DNA from: an uncultured Granulosicoccaceae bacterium
Lineage (GTDB): Bacteria; Pseudomonadota; Gammaproteobacteria; Granulosicoccales; Granulosicoccaceae
Assembly (NCBI GenBank): GCA_937951345.1
Contig: CALFCF010000089.1
Location: forward strand, 1-44,729
Length of the DNA stretch: 44,729 nt
Direction of reading: 5' to 3'
Shown here: positions 1-8,361 of the stretch, piece after piece
Numbering within the stretch: the stretch's first letter is position 1
Layout of the letters: each line of letters begins with the position of its first letter
Translations under genes and position numbers: made by a program
The notes under the pieces: model-generated
Database searches by the model: none
Told to the model about the DNA's origin: nothing
Seen by the model: the letters and a program-made list of their open reading frames with translations, nothing else

Positions 1-557
1 TGGCGATAGAGGAGACACAGAATGTGTTGCAAGTCTTCGATGAGTTGTTCGCGGAGTCGGTGGAATTTGATGTGGTGACTGCGGAACAGTTTACCAATGA
101 GTCGCTGGCAAGCTTGACGCTGGGTCGGGCAATAGAAAATGTGCCGTTGGCGCAAGCATTGAATACACTGGAGATCCCGCTGTCGGCGTTGATGTCGAGT
201 GCGACGTTATATGAGCAGGAGGTGTTTGCGCCGATGATGCGTAATCTGGATCTGCAGCGGGAGTTGCTGGAGGAGCAGCAGATATCGGTGGAACGGGCGA
301 CACAGACGACGGTAACGGTGGGTACTGGCGTGTCGATAGGGTACATCGTGTGGCTGCTGCGCAGTGGTGCGGTATTGGGCAGTGTGTTGTCGGCTCTGCC
401 GGCGTGGAAGTCGATTGATCCGTTGCCGGTACTGGAATCACTCGGCGGCGATGACGACGATGATCAGGAGACGCTCGAGTCGATGGTTAAAAACGAAAAC
501 ACTGATACACAACCTTCGTCAACGTTGCAGAAAGTGTCGAGCTTTTTTAGAAAATAG
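1..557 (+). CDS. C-terminal end of a large repeat/adhesin-type protein (5' partial)
   Basis: The reading frame is open from the left edge (codons start at base 3) to the stop at 557, so the gene begins outside the window. The visible ~184 residues contain a run of polar helices, then a hydrophobic stretch around VGTGVSIGYIVWLLRSG and the segment LPAWKSIDPLPVLESL, followed by an acidic DDDDD tail rich in Ser/Thr. From memory, this hydrophobic helix plus PAW..DPLPVL block closes very large VCBS/cadherin/Ig-repeat proteins of gammaproteobacteria; no repeats are visible here to confirm it. A GTG at 24 could serve as a start, but nothing favours it over readthrough from upstream. The protein is probably envelope-associated. 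Its function is not determinable from this fragment. Confidence 0.7.
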   Translation, partial: AIEETQNVLQVFDELFAESVEFDVVTAEQFTNESLASLTLGRAIENVPLAQALNTLEIPLSALMSSATLYEQEVFAPMMRNLDLQRELLEEQQISVERATQTTVTVGTGVSIGYIVWLLRSGAVLGSVLSALPAWKSIDPLPVLESLGGDDDDDQETLESMVKNENTDTQPSSTLQKVSSFFRK

Positions 558-606
558 TTTGTAGCAGTGTCACACCTAATTACCAACCGACAGTGTACGA
601 TCTCAT

Positions 607-855
607 CTAGCCTGCTCTATTCATGAAGGGTTCGCCACCAGAGTCAGGCTACCTAAGCAGGTCGCTCGATTTAGCGAAATTCGTAGAAATCTACAGGTTG
701 AGCTCAATCGAGTGAGCTGCGACGGCAGACGGGCACTGGTGGTGAATAGAAAACAGTGTGCGAACATCCACAGCGGTGCCAAAGCTGCTTTTCTAACTGG
801 AAATTGCTTAGTTTTCATTATCACTGTTTTCGCCTTCGTGAAAAGAGCAGGCTAG
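607..855. mobile_element. MITE-like element, copy 1 (249 bp, 23-bp terminal inverted repeats)
   Basis: The left end CTAGCCTGCTCTATTCATGA and the right end (833-855) are inverted repeats matching at 21 of 23 positions. A second copy of exactly 249 bp and about 90% identity lies at 24821-25069. Both copies start and end with CTAG, which is either part of the repeat or a 4-bp target duplication of the YTAR type used by IS5-group elements. No transposase is encoded. The interior contains nested inverted repeats: a pair near 631-641 and 734-745, and hairpins such as GTAGAAATCTAC and AGCTCA..TGAGCT. It lies 49 bp after the stop of the upstream gene. The rest of the gap (558-606 and 856-972) shows nothing recognisable. 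Confidence 0.75.
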
Positions 856-972
856 ACCGGTGTTTCAGCATTAGTCCCAATACTGACATTAACTGTGTTG
901 GTAAAAAAATGCAGAGAGGCTGGAGAAAGATTAACTTCGATTCCACGTGCCGACAACTTGGCCCGCTTCACT

Positions 973-2079
973 TCACTCATAAACTGCCACGGGATCTCCA
1001 AGACTTTCGAAATCAGGCTCTACACCAAGTCCAGGAGTTTCGTGGCAATACATCCGACCATCTGTTGTCGGCGGTGCAAGTGTACCAGTGGGTTTCGTAT
1101 GATATGCATGCAAGTCTGTCGTGTTGAACAACAGCTCTGCTGGGGTAGACGCTGCAAAATGCGACACTGCGGCAGATATAATCTCTCCACCCATCATGCA
1201 CTCAGTTACGACTTTTATGCCGTGATCAACAAAGTAATCGCGTATTCTGCGTGCCTTTGTTAGCCCGCCGATGCGTGCCATCTTTACACAGGCGACGTCA
1301 GCTATAAGGTCCTGTGTTATACGCTCCGCCATGGCCTGGTTGGTCACGAGTTCGTCGAGTTTCATCGACAGATTCGTGCGTGCCCGCACATGCAGACACT
1401 CTTCATAAGTGAGGCAGGGTTGTTCAATCATTACATCAAGATCTTCGACGGCCCTCACCACTTTCAATGCATCATGAAGAGTCCATCGGCAATTCGCATC
1501 GGCGTAAACGATTTCCCCGGGTTTGGCGATCTCTGCCGCATAGCGAATAAGCTCTATATCACTTTCAGGCTTGATTCCTACTCTTAGCTTAAAATACTTG
1601 TAGCCTGCAGCCCTGTATTGCTGCATCTCGGCAAGTATTTTGTCGTGCTCTTGTTCCATGACACATCGATAGAGTGGCGCACCGTCACACAACTTCCCAC
1701 CCAACAGCATGTAAACCGGCATCCCGGCACATTTTCCAAGGATGTCCCAGCAGGCAATGTCGACGGCACTTTTGGCATACGAGTGGCCTTCAACAGCCGA
1801 ATCCATAACTCGTTCAATTTTGTGAAGTTCACGTGGATCCTTACCCAACAAAGCGTTTGCAAGACCGGGCATTGCAGGCAGAGCGCCAAGGTTGCTGGTT
1901 CCCCAAGGGCATGACTCGCCACATCCACTGATACCAGTGTCGGTGTCTACGACGACGATTGTGCTATTGAAAAGATCATTCGAGAGTTGCCCTCGATCAG
2001 CAGAGCGGTCGCCTACCTCAAGCTCTCCCGATATGTACGGCAAGGATTTCTTAAAAACCCGAATTTTTGTAATCTTCAT
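973..2079 (-). CDS. Enolase-superfamily (MR/MLE) enzyme, cis-3-hydroxyproline dehydratase/hydroxyproline-betaine epimerase-like
   Basis: 368 residues, the usual length for the mandelate racemase/muconate lactonizing group. Superfamily residues are visible: acid/base pair K164-L-R166 on strand 2, metal ligands D194 (YADAN), E219 (MIEQP) and D242/E243 (KLDEL), and general base K266 (VKMARIGG). These enzymes abstract the alpha-proton of a carboxylate substrate. The overall pattern (SAVDIACWDILGK, GGLTKARRIRD, LLFNTTDLHAY) resembles cis-3-hydroxy-L-proline dehydratases and 4-hydroxyproline-betaine epimerases; the exact substrate is inferred. The second catalytic lysine is replaced by Arg (KLR). 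The start is placed at MKITKIRVF, the standard N-terminus; the frame stays open another 77 codons to 2310, but that extension is Cys/His-rich and unlike the family. No strong ribosome-binding site was seen. It is divergent from the amidohydrolase/permease pair. Confidence 0.8.
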   Translation of the reverse strand: MKITKIRVFKKSLPYISGELEVGDRSADRGQLSNDLFNSTIVVVDTDTGISGCGESCPWGTSNLGALPAMPGLANALLGKDPRELHKIERVMDSAVEGHSYAKSAVDIACWDILGKCAGMPVYMLLGGKLCDGAPLYRCVMEQEHDKILAEMQQYRAAGYKYFKLRVGIKPESDIELIRYAAEIAKPGEIVYADANCRWTLHDALKVVRAVEDLDVMIEQPCLTYEECLHVRARTNLSMKLDELVTNQAMAERITQDLIADVACVKMARIGGLTKARRIRDYFVDHGIKVVTECMMGGEIISAAVSHFAASTPAELLFNTTDLHAYHTKPTGTLAPPTTDGRMYCHETPGLGVEPDFESLGDPVAVYE

Positions 2080-2557
2080 AGTAATACCAATAGTTGAAAC
2101 GAAACATGTTGTGCTGTGATAGTCGTGGGTGGAGAGGTCGCTAAAACCCGGATCCACTACTATATTGTGGTACACCATCGCCATGCCTGGATTGATGTGG
2201 CGGCACCACACAGATGTGAACATTGGACAATCGCTCCCGATGAAATTGCACTGCATCGGCGCGGTGCACAAGTCAGGAATTTTAAAGACTGAAGGGGTAA
2301 GCCATGACAACCTACCAATAACAAATGATAATTCGTTTTAGTGTAAGTGTTAGTGTATACGAGCCTAAGGCTAGGGAATTATGTAGCAAACGAATCACCG
2401 ATAACAGTTCCAGCGTTTAAATTAAACGCAGTCTACTGACTTTCATTCAAATAAGCTTTGTTCATTTGCTCCATAATTCCGATTGTAAGCGTTTTATTTA
2501 AGCCAATATGTTTTGAAATGCTACGACTTTCAATAGCCTCTGGTGGTCTGACTTCAT

Positions 2558-3361
2558 ATGCTCCTTGAGCAACTTAAACATCTCGATAAGCATTTTAAGT
2601 ATCGCCAAATGGCGCCTGCAGGTCGGAACTGGTTTGACGTACTGAGCGGATCAATTCCGGTACTCGTATCAGCACCGCATGCTTGCATGCACTTGCGCGA
2701 TGATCACTACAAGCTACCGGAAGAGTATACCGGCGCTATTGCACAGTTTTTAGCAAAAACCTGTGAATGCCATTCTATAGCAGCCCATTTCCAGTCAGAT
2801 GAAGATCCGAACTGGCAATCAGACGGTGAATACAAGCAGACAATCGCTGATATTGTTTCAACCCACAATATTAAATGGGTTATTGATTTACATGGAATGA
2901 CTAATCGCTATCACATGGGAGTCGCGATTGGTACGATGAATGGTAAGTCTTGTAACCCTTCAAGTGTTGTACCTGCCTTTACCAATGCTGGTTTTACCCT
3001 GGTTAGTGTTGATAGCTTACCACCCAGGTACGAGGGTGCACCGAGCCGGGAAGCACAGATGAACATGCACGGAAACAATCATTTATGGCGTAATCTTGTG
3101 GTTGACCATCCCCGATTTACCGGTGGCTTGATTAGTCAAACAGTCACCCGTTACGCGACGGAGCAGCTGGGAATTCGTGCCGCTCAGATTGAACTGGCGT
3201 CTATCAACCGTGTTGTGCATTCATCAGCCAATGATGAATGGCCTTATGAATATATGGGTGATGAAGCAGCAATACAAAGTACAGTGCAGGCCTTGCAGAA
3301 TTTAATTATCAGTGCAGGGGACGATAGCCTGAAGACTATCAGGAAAATTCATGACGAGTGA
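2558..3361 (+). CDS. N-formylglutamate amidohydrolase-like protein
   Basis: 267 residues. It resembles the N-formylglutamate amidohydrolase family, zinc-dependent enzymes that release formate or another acyl group from an N-acylated amino acid. Visible family features are SAPHACMHLR near residue 40 (metal-binding His), VIDLHGM near 110 (Asp/His), and an AAQIELASINR segment near 210 matching the usual C-terminal QIEINR block. A TGGTGG stretch lies upstream of the ATG. Its last 11 bases overlap the next gene, so the two are probably translationally coupled. The neighbouring MR/MLE enzyme is transcribed divergently. The true substrate is unknown; formylglutamate is only the family name. A catabolic role with the transporter and dehydratase is inferred. 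Confidence 0.75.
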   Translation: MLLEQLKHLDKHFKYRQMAPAGRNWFDVLSGSIPVLVSAPHACMHLRDDHYKLPEEYTGAIAQFLAKTCECHSIAAHFQSDEDPNWQSDGEYKQTIADIVSTHNIKWVIDLHGMTNRYHMGVAIGTMNGKSCNPSSVVPAFTNAGFTLVSVDSLPPRYEGAPSREAQMNMHGNNHLWRNLVVDHPRFTGGLISQTVTRYATEQLGIRAAQIELASINRVVHSSANDEWPYEYMGDEAAIQSTVQALQNLIISAGDDSLKTIRKIHDE

Positions 3362-4094
3362 ATTTCTACTTTGGGCGCTAGGTGTTTTTCTGCTGGCCGG
3401 CACGGTGAAAGGCGTTCTGGGGATAGGGTTACCGACCATCAGTATCTCCATGCTCGCGCAGTTTGCTGATCCCAGAGTAGCTATAGCGTTGTTATTGCTA
3501 CCTGCACTTGTCACAAACATGTGGCAGATCTATCGGGGTGGCCAGATCGCGCGCTCTGCACGTCTGCTGTGGCCGTTTGTCACTACAATGGCTGTCGTGA
3601 TGTTTATCTCTTCATTGTTTGCTGCACGCGCCAGTACGCAATTGCTTGTTGCTGGAATTGGCGTAATGGTGGTGCTGTGGACTATCACCAGTTTAATCAA
3701 ATCACCGCCACCGATCCCGCAGACTCTACATAGGCCCGTACAGGTCTTCAGTGGTTTTGCAGCCGGGCTATTCGGCGGGCTAACTGCGATCTGGTCACCA
3801 CCGATGGTGATGTATCTGCTGTCTATTCGCTGTGAAAAGGACGATTTTGTCCGTTTCACAGGGTTTATAATTCTCTGTGGTACGGTGCCGTTGACAATGG
3901 GCTATATCGTAAATGGGTTAATGGACAAAACACTAGCGCTGGCTTCCGCGCTAATGATACTGCCTACATTCGTAGGCTTCTCGATCGGTGAATACCTCCG
4001 TCAATTTCTTGGAGGTAAGCAGTTTCAAACTGTTGTGCTGGTTGTTTTTTGCCTGATGGGAATAAACTTGATCAGGCGCGCCTTTCTACTTTAG
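3351..4094 (+). CDS. TauE/SafE-family membrane permease
   Basis: 247 residues with about eight hydrophobic helices and a short N-terminus. It begins with FLLAGTVKGVLGIGLPT, the first conserved TauE/SafE repeat; a second related segment, FAAGLFGGLTAIWSPP, follows at about residue 135. The family contains inner-membrane carriers implicated in export or uptake of sulfonates, sulfite and other organic anions. It overlaps the amidohydrolase gene by 11 bp with ATG inside the preceding ORF, indicating co-translation. A natural reading is that it moves the substrate or product of that enzyme; this is inference. It converges with the Amt fusion gene, with a 39-bp gap. Confidence 0.85.
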   Translation: MTSEFLLWALGVFLLAGTVKGVLGIGLPTISISMLAQFADPRVAIALLLLPALVTNMWQIYRGGQIARSARLLWPFVTTMAVVMFISSLFAARASTQLLVAGIGVMVVLWTITSLIKSPPPIPQTLHRPVQVFSGFAAGLFGGLTAIWSPPMVMYLLSIRCEKDDFVRFTGFIILCGTVPLTMGYIVNGLMDKTLALASALMILPTFVGFSIGEYLRQFLGGKQFQTVVLVVFCLMGINLIRRAFLL

Positions 4095-4133
4095 TTTCTC
4101 TTGTATAGCAAAACTATTTTGACCAGCTCGTTG

Positions 4134-7100
4134 TTACCCGGCTTTAGGTAGTCTATTGCTGGTTGTAGAGTTACCCAATTCCTGCAACATTTGATGTGCC
4201 TGGTCTGTCGAAACGGGTTTTGAAAACAGATAGCCCTGTACAACCGGGCACTTCCAGTGTCTTAACATTTCCAGTTGTTGTGTATTCTCGACGCCCTCCG
4301 CCACAACAGAGTACCCCAATCGAGTCCCCATGATGATCATGGATTTCGTGATCTCTGATGCCCTGTCGTTTTTACCAATATTTTTGATAAAAGAGCGATC
4401 AATCTTCATAGTACCTACCGGGAAGTTCGACAGGTAGCGTAAAGACGTCTGACCAGTACCGAAATCATCAATAGAGAAGCTGACGCCTTTGTTCTCCAAT
4501 GTCTCGATCGACTGAAGTGCTTTCTCGTGACTATCTATTAAAGCTTCTTCGGTTATTTCCAACTCGAGCCTGTCAGGCGGGCAGTTATTCTTCTCTAGAG
4601 CGCCGATTACACTTGATATAAATTTCTCGCTTTGTAGATGAGAGGGGGATATGTTTACACACAGCTTGGGCGCCAGGTCATTTTCAATTTGCCAGTTGGC
4701 CGCAAATTTACAAGCATTGTCCAAAACGAAATCACCGAGAATACCCATTAATTTGTGTTTCTCAATTATTCCGATAAATTCGTTAGGTGCGAGTTCGCCC
4801 TTGGTCGGGTGATTCCAGCGAACTAACGCTTCGAATGAAACCAGCTCCTCCGTTTCAGTATCCACCAGGGGTTGATACAGTAAATACAATTCATGCTCTG
4901 CTATGGCACGTTTTAATTCAGTTTCGAGTTTGAAACGATGATCCATCTCATTGTCTAACGCCTTGTCGAACCAGACAGTCCGTGATTTTCCCTGGAACTT
5001 TGCGGAGTACATAGCAAGGTCTGAACGCCGCAAAAGATCATGCGAACTGGTCGCGTCGTCTGGAAACACGGCTACGCCAACGCTAGCAGCTATCTTGACT
5101 TCACTCACTGATAGCGCGAATGGTTTTCGTAGACTATCCAGTATGTTGCCTGCAATTGCCTGTACATCAGTTTTAAAATTCTCACCCTGCAGGTTTTGGA
5201 TGGTCAGAACGAATTCGTCACCACCTGTTCTATAGAGTTGGGAAGATTCTGACAGGAAATTTGATATCCGTTGTGCCACGGTTATCAGTAAATCGTCGCC
5301 AGCGTTATGCCCGTAGGAGTCGTTGACCGCCTTAAAGCCATCCAGATCCAGAGTTATCAAAGCCAGACGGGAAATTGCACTTTTTGCTTCATCAAGTGAA
5401 GTTTCCAGATCAGATGTGAGTGCGCGCCGGTTAAGTAACCCGGTAAGCTCATCATGCATTGACAGGTACACGGCTTTTTCTTCCGCGTTTTTTTTATCGG
5501 TTACGTCTGCCAGTGTTCCTCGGTAGCCAAGGAAATTCCCTTCACTGTCAATATTGGGAGCGCCCCTTATTTCAACAAGAATTGAGATACCATCTGCTGG
5601 TTCAAATGAAGCGTTCGAGCTGAAGAATGGCTGTTTGTTATCGATCAGTTTTTGCACTACAGCCTTATCATTCTTCTTCAGACGAATAACATCCATGAAA
5701 TGCTTATTTTTTACGTTTGCAAATGCATCATCAAGATCCTTGTTCCCGGAGAAATTAAACGAGCCGAGGCGCATGTCTGCTGTTGTTTCCCATAGAAAAT
5801 CTGATGCGGTATAGGCGAATTGCTGGAATTTTTTCTCGGAAGCTTCAAGGGTGGCTCTGGCACTCTCGTGACGGTCGATTAGACGATTTACGGTTTCCGC
5901 GAGATCGGCATGCTCGTCAGAATCATCCAGTGCCAAGTGCATGTTACTACTGTCTGTAGCGTCTATTCGTTCGTTCAACGCTCTTTTAAGTCGATCTGTG
6001 CCTATAGATTCACCGTGTTCAGAATAGTTGAGTCCGATGCGTTCGTCGTCCGCGCTTACACGCAAAGGCATGAAATAAGATAGACCTTTGAGCAGTGCAT
6101 ACATTGTACTTGTTACCAACAATAGAATTACGCCAACCCCAGCCAGCTGAATACCTAGCTGCGAAAAGCGGGAACCATTGACTAACTGATCAACCGGTGC
6201 AACAAACGCAAAGATTAGTGCACCGAAAATACCTGCTATGCCATGCGTTGCAACAACATCCACCGGATCATCGAATTTAAATTTGTCCAGCATTGTCTGT
6301 GCTGCCCAGGTAGCTAAAGCACCACCCAAGAACCCGACTAGCATGCTCTCATAGGCATGCATTACGTGTATGGCAGCAGTTGATGTAACAAGTCCGGCAA
6401 GCAATCCATTAATAATGCGATAGGGGTTGAATACCCCCTTGTCCAGCCACACGCCAATTATTGATCCGCCCAGGGCACCAAATGCGGCACATGAAAAGGT
6501 GTTGACAATGATTTCTGAAAATTGCGGAGATGATACTGATACAGTGCCAGCGTTAAACCCTATCCAACCGAATGTCAGCAGCAACGCGCCCTGCAATGAC
6601 ATAATACTGCTATGGCTTGCCATGGTTCTTGGCGTACCATCATCATGGAATCTATCGAGTCGTGGTCCAATCATAAGTATGGCAACAAATGCAGCACCAC
6701 CACCTATCAGGTGTACTACAGTTGCACCGGCGAAATCTACATAACCGATATCTGACAGCCAGGTAAACGGAATCTCGGCAAAGGTGTCCCCCCAAACCAG
6801 TCGTCCGGATATGGGAAAAAGGAATCCACCAATAAATAATGCCATAACCAGATAGGGAATAAACTTCATGCGTTCTGCGATACCGCCGGAGACGATAGAA
6901 GCTGCGGTGGCGCAAAACCCTAACTGAAACAGAAATTGCAGCGGTGACGGATCGTCAGTCCCACTGACGGGCATACTGATGCCATACATGATCAAGAAGC
7001 CAAACAGGAAATAGCCTACCCAGGCTACCATTAAGTCAGAGACGTTTTTCTGTGCAACGTTTACAGAATTTTTTGATCTTACTCTACCGCCTTCCAGCAA

Positions 7101-7178
7101 TAAAAATCCTGCTTGCATTAGCAATACTAGAAACGATGCGGTGAGTAACCAGAGACTATCGACTTGAGAGACTGACAA
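4134..7178 (-). CDS. Ammonium transporter (Amt) fused to PAS-GGDEF-EAL, candidate ammonium-responsive c-di-GMP enzyme
   Basis: 1014 residues. Residues 1-370 form an Amt/Mep domain with about 11 membrane helices. They include FGWIGFNAGT (203-212), DFAGATVVH with H156 and VVATHGIAG with H312, the twin histidines of the pore. A charged linker with coiled-coil character (about 380-450) leads to a PAS domain (450-562), a GGDEF domain with intact GGDEF at 652-656, and an EAL domain with FEALVRW (782-788) and SIDDFGTG (902-909). Both catalytic signatures look intact. The RxxD inhibitory site before GGDEF is absent. From domain knowledge it could make and/or hydrolyse c-di-GMP in response to ammonium; which activity dominates cannot be read. 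No PII gene is adjacent. The ATG start gives a normal Amt N-terminus. Confidence 0.92.
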   Translation of the reverse strand: MSVSQVDSLWLLTASFLVLLMQAGFLLLEGGRVRSKNSVNVAQKNVSDLMVAWVGYFLFGFLIMYGISMPVSGTDDPSPLQFLFQLGFCATAASIVSGGIAERMKFIPYLVMALFIGGFLFPISGRLVWGDTFAEIPFTWLSDIGYVDFAGATVVHLIGGGAAFVAILMIGPRLDRFHDDGTPRTMASHSSIMSLQGALLLTFGWIGFNAGTVSVSSPQFSEIIVNTFSCAAFGALGGSIIGVWLDKGVFNPYRIINGLLAGLVTSTAAIHVMHAYESMLVGFLGGALATWAAQTMLDKFKFDDPVDVVATHGIAGIFGALIFAFVAPVDQLVNGSRFSQLGIQLAGVGVILLLVTSTMYALLKGLSYFMPLRVSADDERIGLNYSEHGESIGTDRLKRALNERIDATDSSNMHLALDDSDEHADLAETVNRLIDRHESARATLEASEKKFQQFAYTASDFLWETTADMRLGSFNFSGNKDLDDAFANVKNKHFMDVIRLKKNDKAVVQKLIDNKQPFFSSNASFEPADGISILVEIRGAPNIDSEGNFLGYRGTLADVTDKKNAEEKAVYLSMHDELTGLLNRRALTSDLETSLDEAKSAISRLALITLDLDGFKAVNDSYGHNAGDDLLITVAQRISNFLSESSQLYRTGGDEFVLTIQNLQGENFKTDVQAIAGNILDSLRKPFALSVSEVKIAASVGVAVFPDDATSSHDLLRRSDLAMYSAKFQGKSRTVWFDKALDNEMDHRFKLETELKRAIAEHELYLLYQPLVDTETEELVSFEALVRWNHPTKGELAPNEFIGIIEKHKLMGILGDFVLDNACKFAANWQIENDLAPKLCVNISPSHLQSEKFISSVIGALEKNNCPPDRLELEITEEALIDSHEKALQSIETLENKGVSFSIDDFGTGQTSLRYLSNFPVGTMKIDRSFIKNIGKNDRASEITKSMIIMGTRLGYSVVAEGVENTQQLEMLRHWKCPVVQGYLFSKPVSTDQAHQMLQELGNSTTSNRLPKAG

Positions 7179-7423
7179 TGTTGTGCCACTTTTATATCTT
7201 TAGTGTGCAGATTAATCGGCATCCGAAAGTTTTCCTTCATTGAAAAGCCAGATAGATTTACTCGATGCAATATTGCTCTATAGAAGTGTTAGCAGGGTAA
7301 TAACTGTGATGCATCATTGTGCGTAAGAATGTCAGGTTCGTTCTGTTGTCTTCACAATTTTATCTATTTGCAAACTGATGTTTTTGCAAAAATTGTGGTC
7401 ACAAAACTCTGGCAGTCGCATAA

Positions 7424-7666
7424 CGGGATAGCGGCGGTCACTATGTTGCAGATTCTGTCGGTGAGGTGACGCTGATGGATCTGATCGAATATGCGCGTCA
7501 GAATCCTGTTATCCATGCTATGGATTCGTGCGCTTATCCGGGCTCCGAACTATGAGACCAGGGTCTTGCGAATCGCCAGGATCTGCTGTCCTATCAACTG
7601 GCATCCCGGCACTTTATGGCCGGGGTACCCTTGCAGTGGTATCGGGCAGCCGATCGGTACGTGTGA
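7424..7666 (+). pseudogene. Possible short coding remnant with one internal TGA
   Basis: Within the 560-bp gap between 7179 and 7740, one frame reads as plausible protein on both sides of a single in-frame TGA at 7553-7555. The first part includes MDLIEYARQNPVIHAMDS, with ATG at 7475 and a GAGGTG sequence just upstream. The second part includes ASRHFMAGVPLQWYRAADRY before a TGA at 7664. The family was not recognised. It could be a decayed gene, a 26-residue peptide followed by chance sequence, or chance throughout. The remainder of the gap (7179-7423) shows only AT-rich sequence without a clear motif. Confidence 0.25.
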
Positions 7667-7679
7667 AGTTAAAGCAGTA

Positions 7680-7708
7680 CCTGCGTAAATCGAAATAATT
7701 TACGCAGG
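7680..7708 (-). terminator. Perfect 11-bp hairpin downstream of the FKBP-like lipoprotein gene
   Basis: CCTGCGTAAAT and ATTTACGCAGG pair perfectly around a 7-base loop. It lies 32 bp past the stop codon of the minus-strand gene, so it probably ends that transcript. The following T content is modest, so intrinsic termination is plausible but not certain. Confidence 0.5.
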
Positions 7709-7740
7709 CCTGATTTATGCGGTCTGTGCTTTGGTTGCGA

Positions 7741-8286
7741 TTAAATCAATTCCACAACCACCACGTATGCATCCGCATTGTCGAGGTAGCTCGGCAGATC
7801 AGTCATACCTGCTTCATAAACTAACTGCAGCTGATCACCAACATTTCTCCCTAAAAGTGACTTCGAGAGAAAATCCGGCACTCCCTCTGCTACTCCTGCC
7901 TGTACTGTTACGGGTTCATCGAAGGAGTCTGTAGTCTCCACCAATTCGCCGCTTGACCAGCTGTACATAGAGTAACGAAGAACAACGGGGTCGCCAAAGC
8001 CAATCGGGCTTCCGGTGCCAGTGGCAAGGGTCCTTCTGGCAGAGAATGTTGGCAGCGAGCCTTGTGGCGCCTCAACATTGATGCTGCCATTTGCATTTGT
8101 TACAGGAGGAAATTCAAAGTCGTTACCAGTGAGGTCCAACGGCTGTATGGGTGCTTCCTGGTCCGTCTGGTCACCATCGGTTACCGACGAATCTGGAGAA
8201 CCACCACTATCACCGCATGCTGCTAGTGCCAGGAAAGCACTGGCTACAACCAGAGTTGTGTAGGTTTTTGCTTGATTTAGTCGCAT
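7741..8286 (-). CDS. Lipoprotein with FKBP-like C-terminal domain
   Basis: 181 residues from the ATG at 8286, which has GAGGC about 10 bases upstream; an in-frame TTG at 8301 is less likely. The N-terminus is a lipoprotein signal ending FLALAACGDS, so Cys is the predicted lipidated residue. A Ser/Asp/Gln-rich linker follows. The last ~95 residues (GDPVVLRYSMYSWSSGELVETT...VPDFLSKSLLGRNVGDQLQLVY...DAYVVVVELI) have the layout of an FKBP peptidyl-prolyl isomerase. Several aromatic active-site residues of true FKBPs are not obvious, so the isomerase activity is uncertain. It lies 75 bp downstream of the SdrD-like gene on the same strand, so both may share a transcript and act in the envelope. Confidence 0.75.
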   Translation of the reverse strand: MRLNQAKTYTTLVVASAFLALAACGDSGGSPDSSVTDGDQTDQEAPIQPLDLTGNDFEFPPVTNANGSINVEAPQGSLPTFSARRTLATGTGSPIGFGDPVVLRYSMYSWSSGELVETTDSFDEPVTVQAGVAEGVPDFLSKSLLGRNVGDQLQLVYEAGMTDLPSYLDNADAYVVVVELI

Positions 8287-8361
8287 TTTTAAAAGCCTCA
8301 ATAAAATTTATTGGTTATCTGCGAAAACAACGTTCCGCAGATATAAAGTCTTCTCAGTCGT

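Noticed and set aside
621-824. 67-codon minus-strand ORF inside MITE copy 1, also open in copy 2 (24835-25038)
   Set aside because: The two versions differ at 13 of 67 residues while the DNA is about 90% identical, so there is no sign of protein-level conservation. It lies wholly within the repeat.
2080-2310. 77-codon N-terminal extension of the MR/MLE gene
   Set aside because: It is Cys/His-rich and unlike the family, and the conserved protein begins at MKITKIRVF. It was treated as chance open frame.
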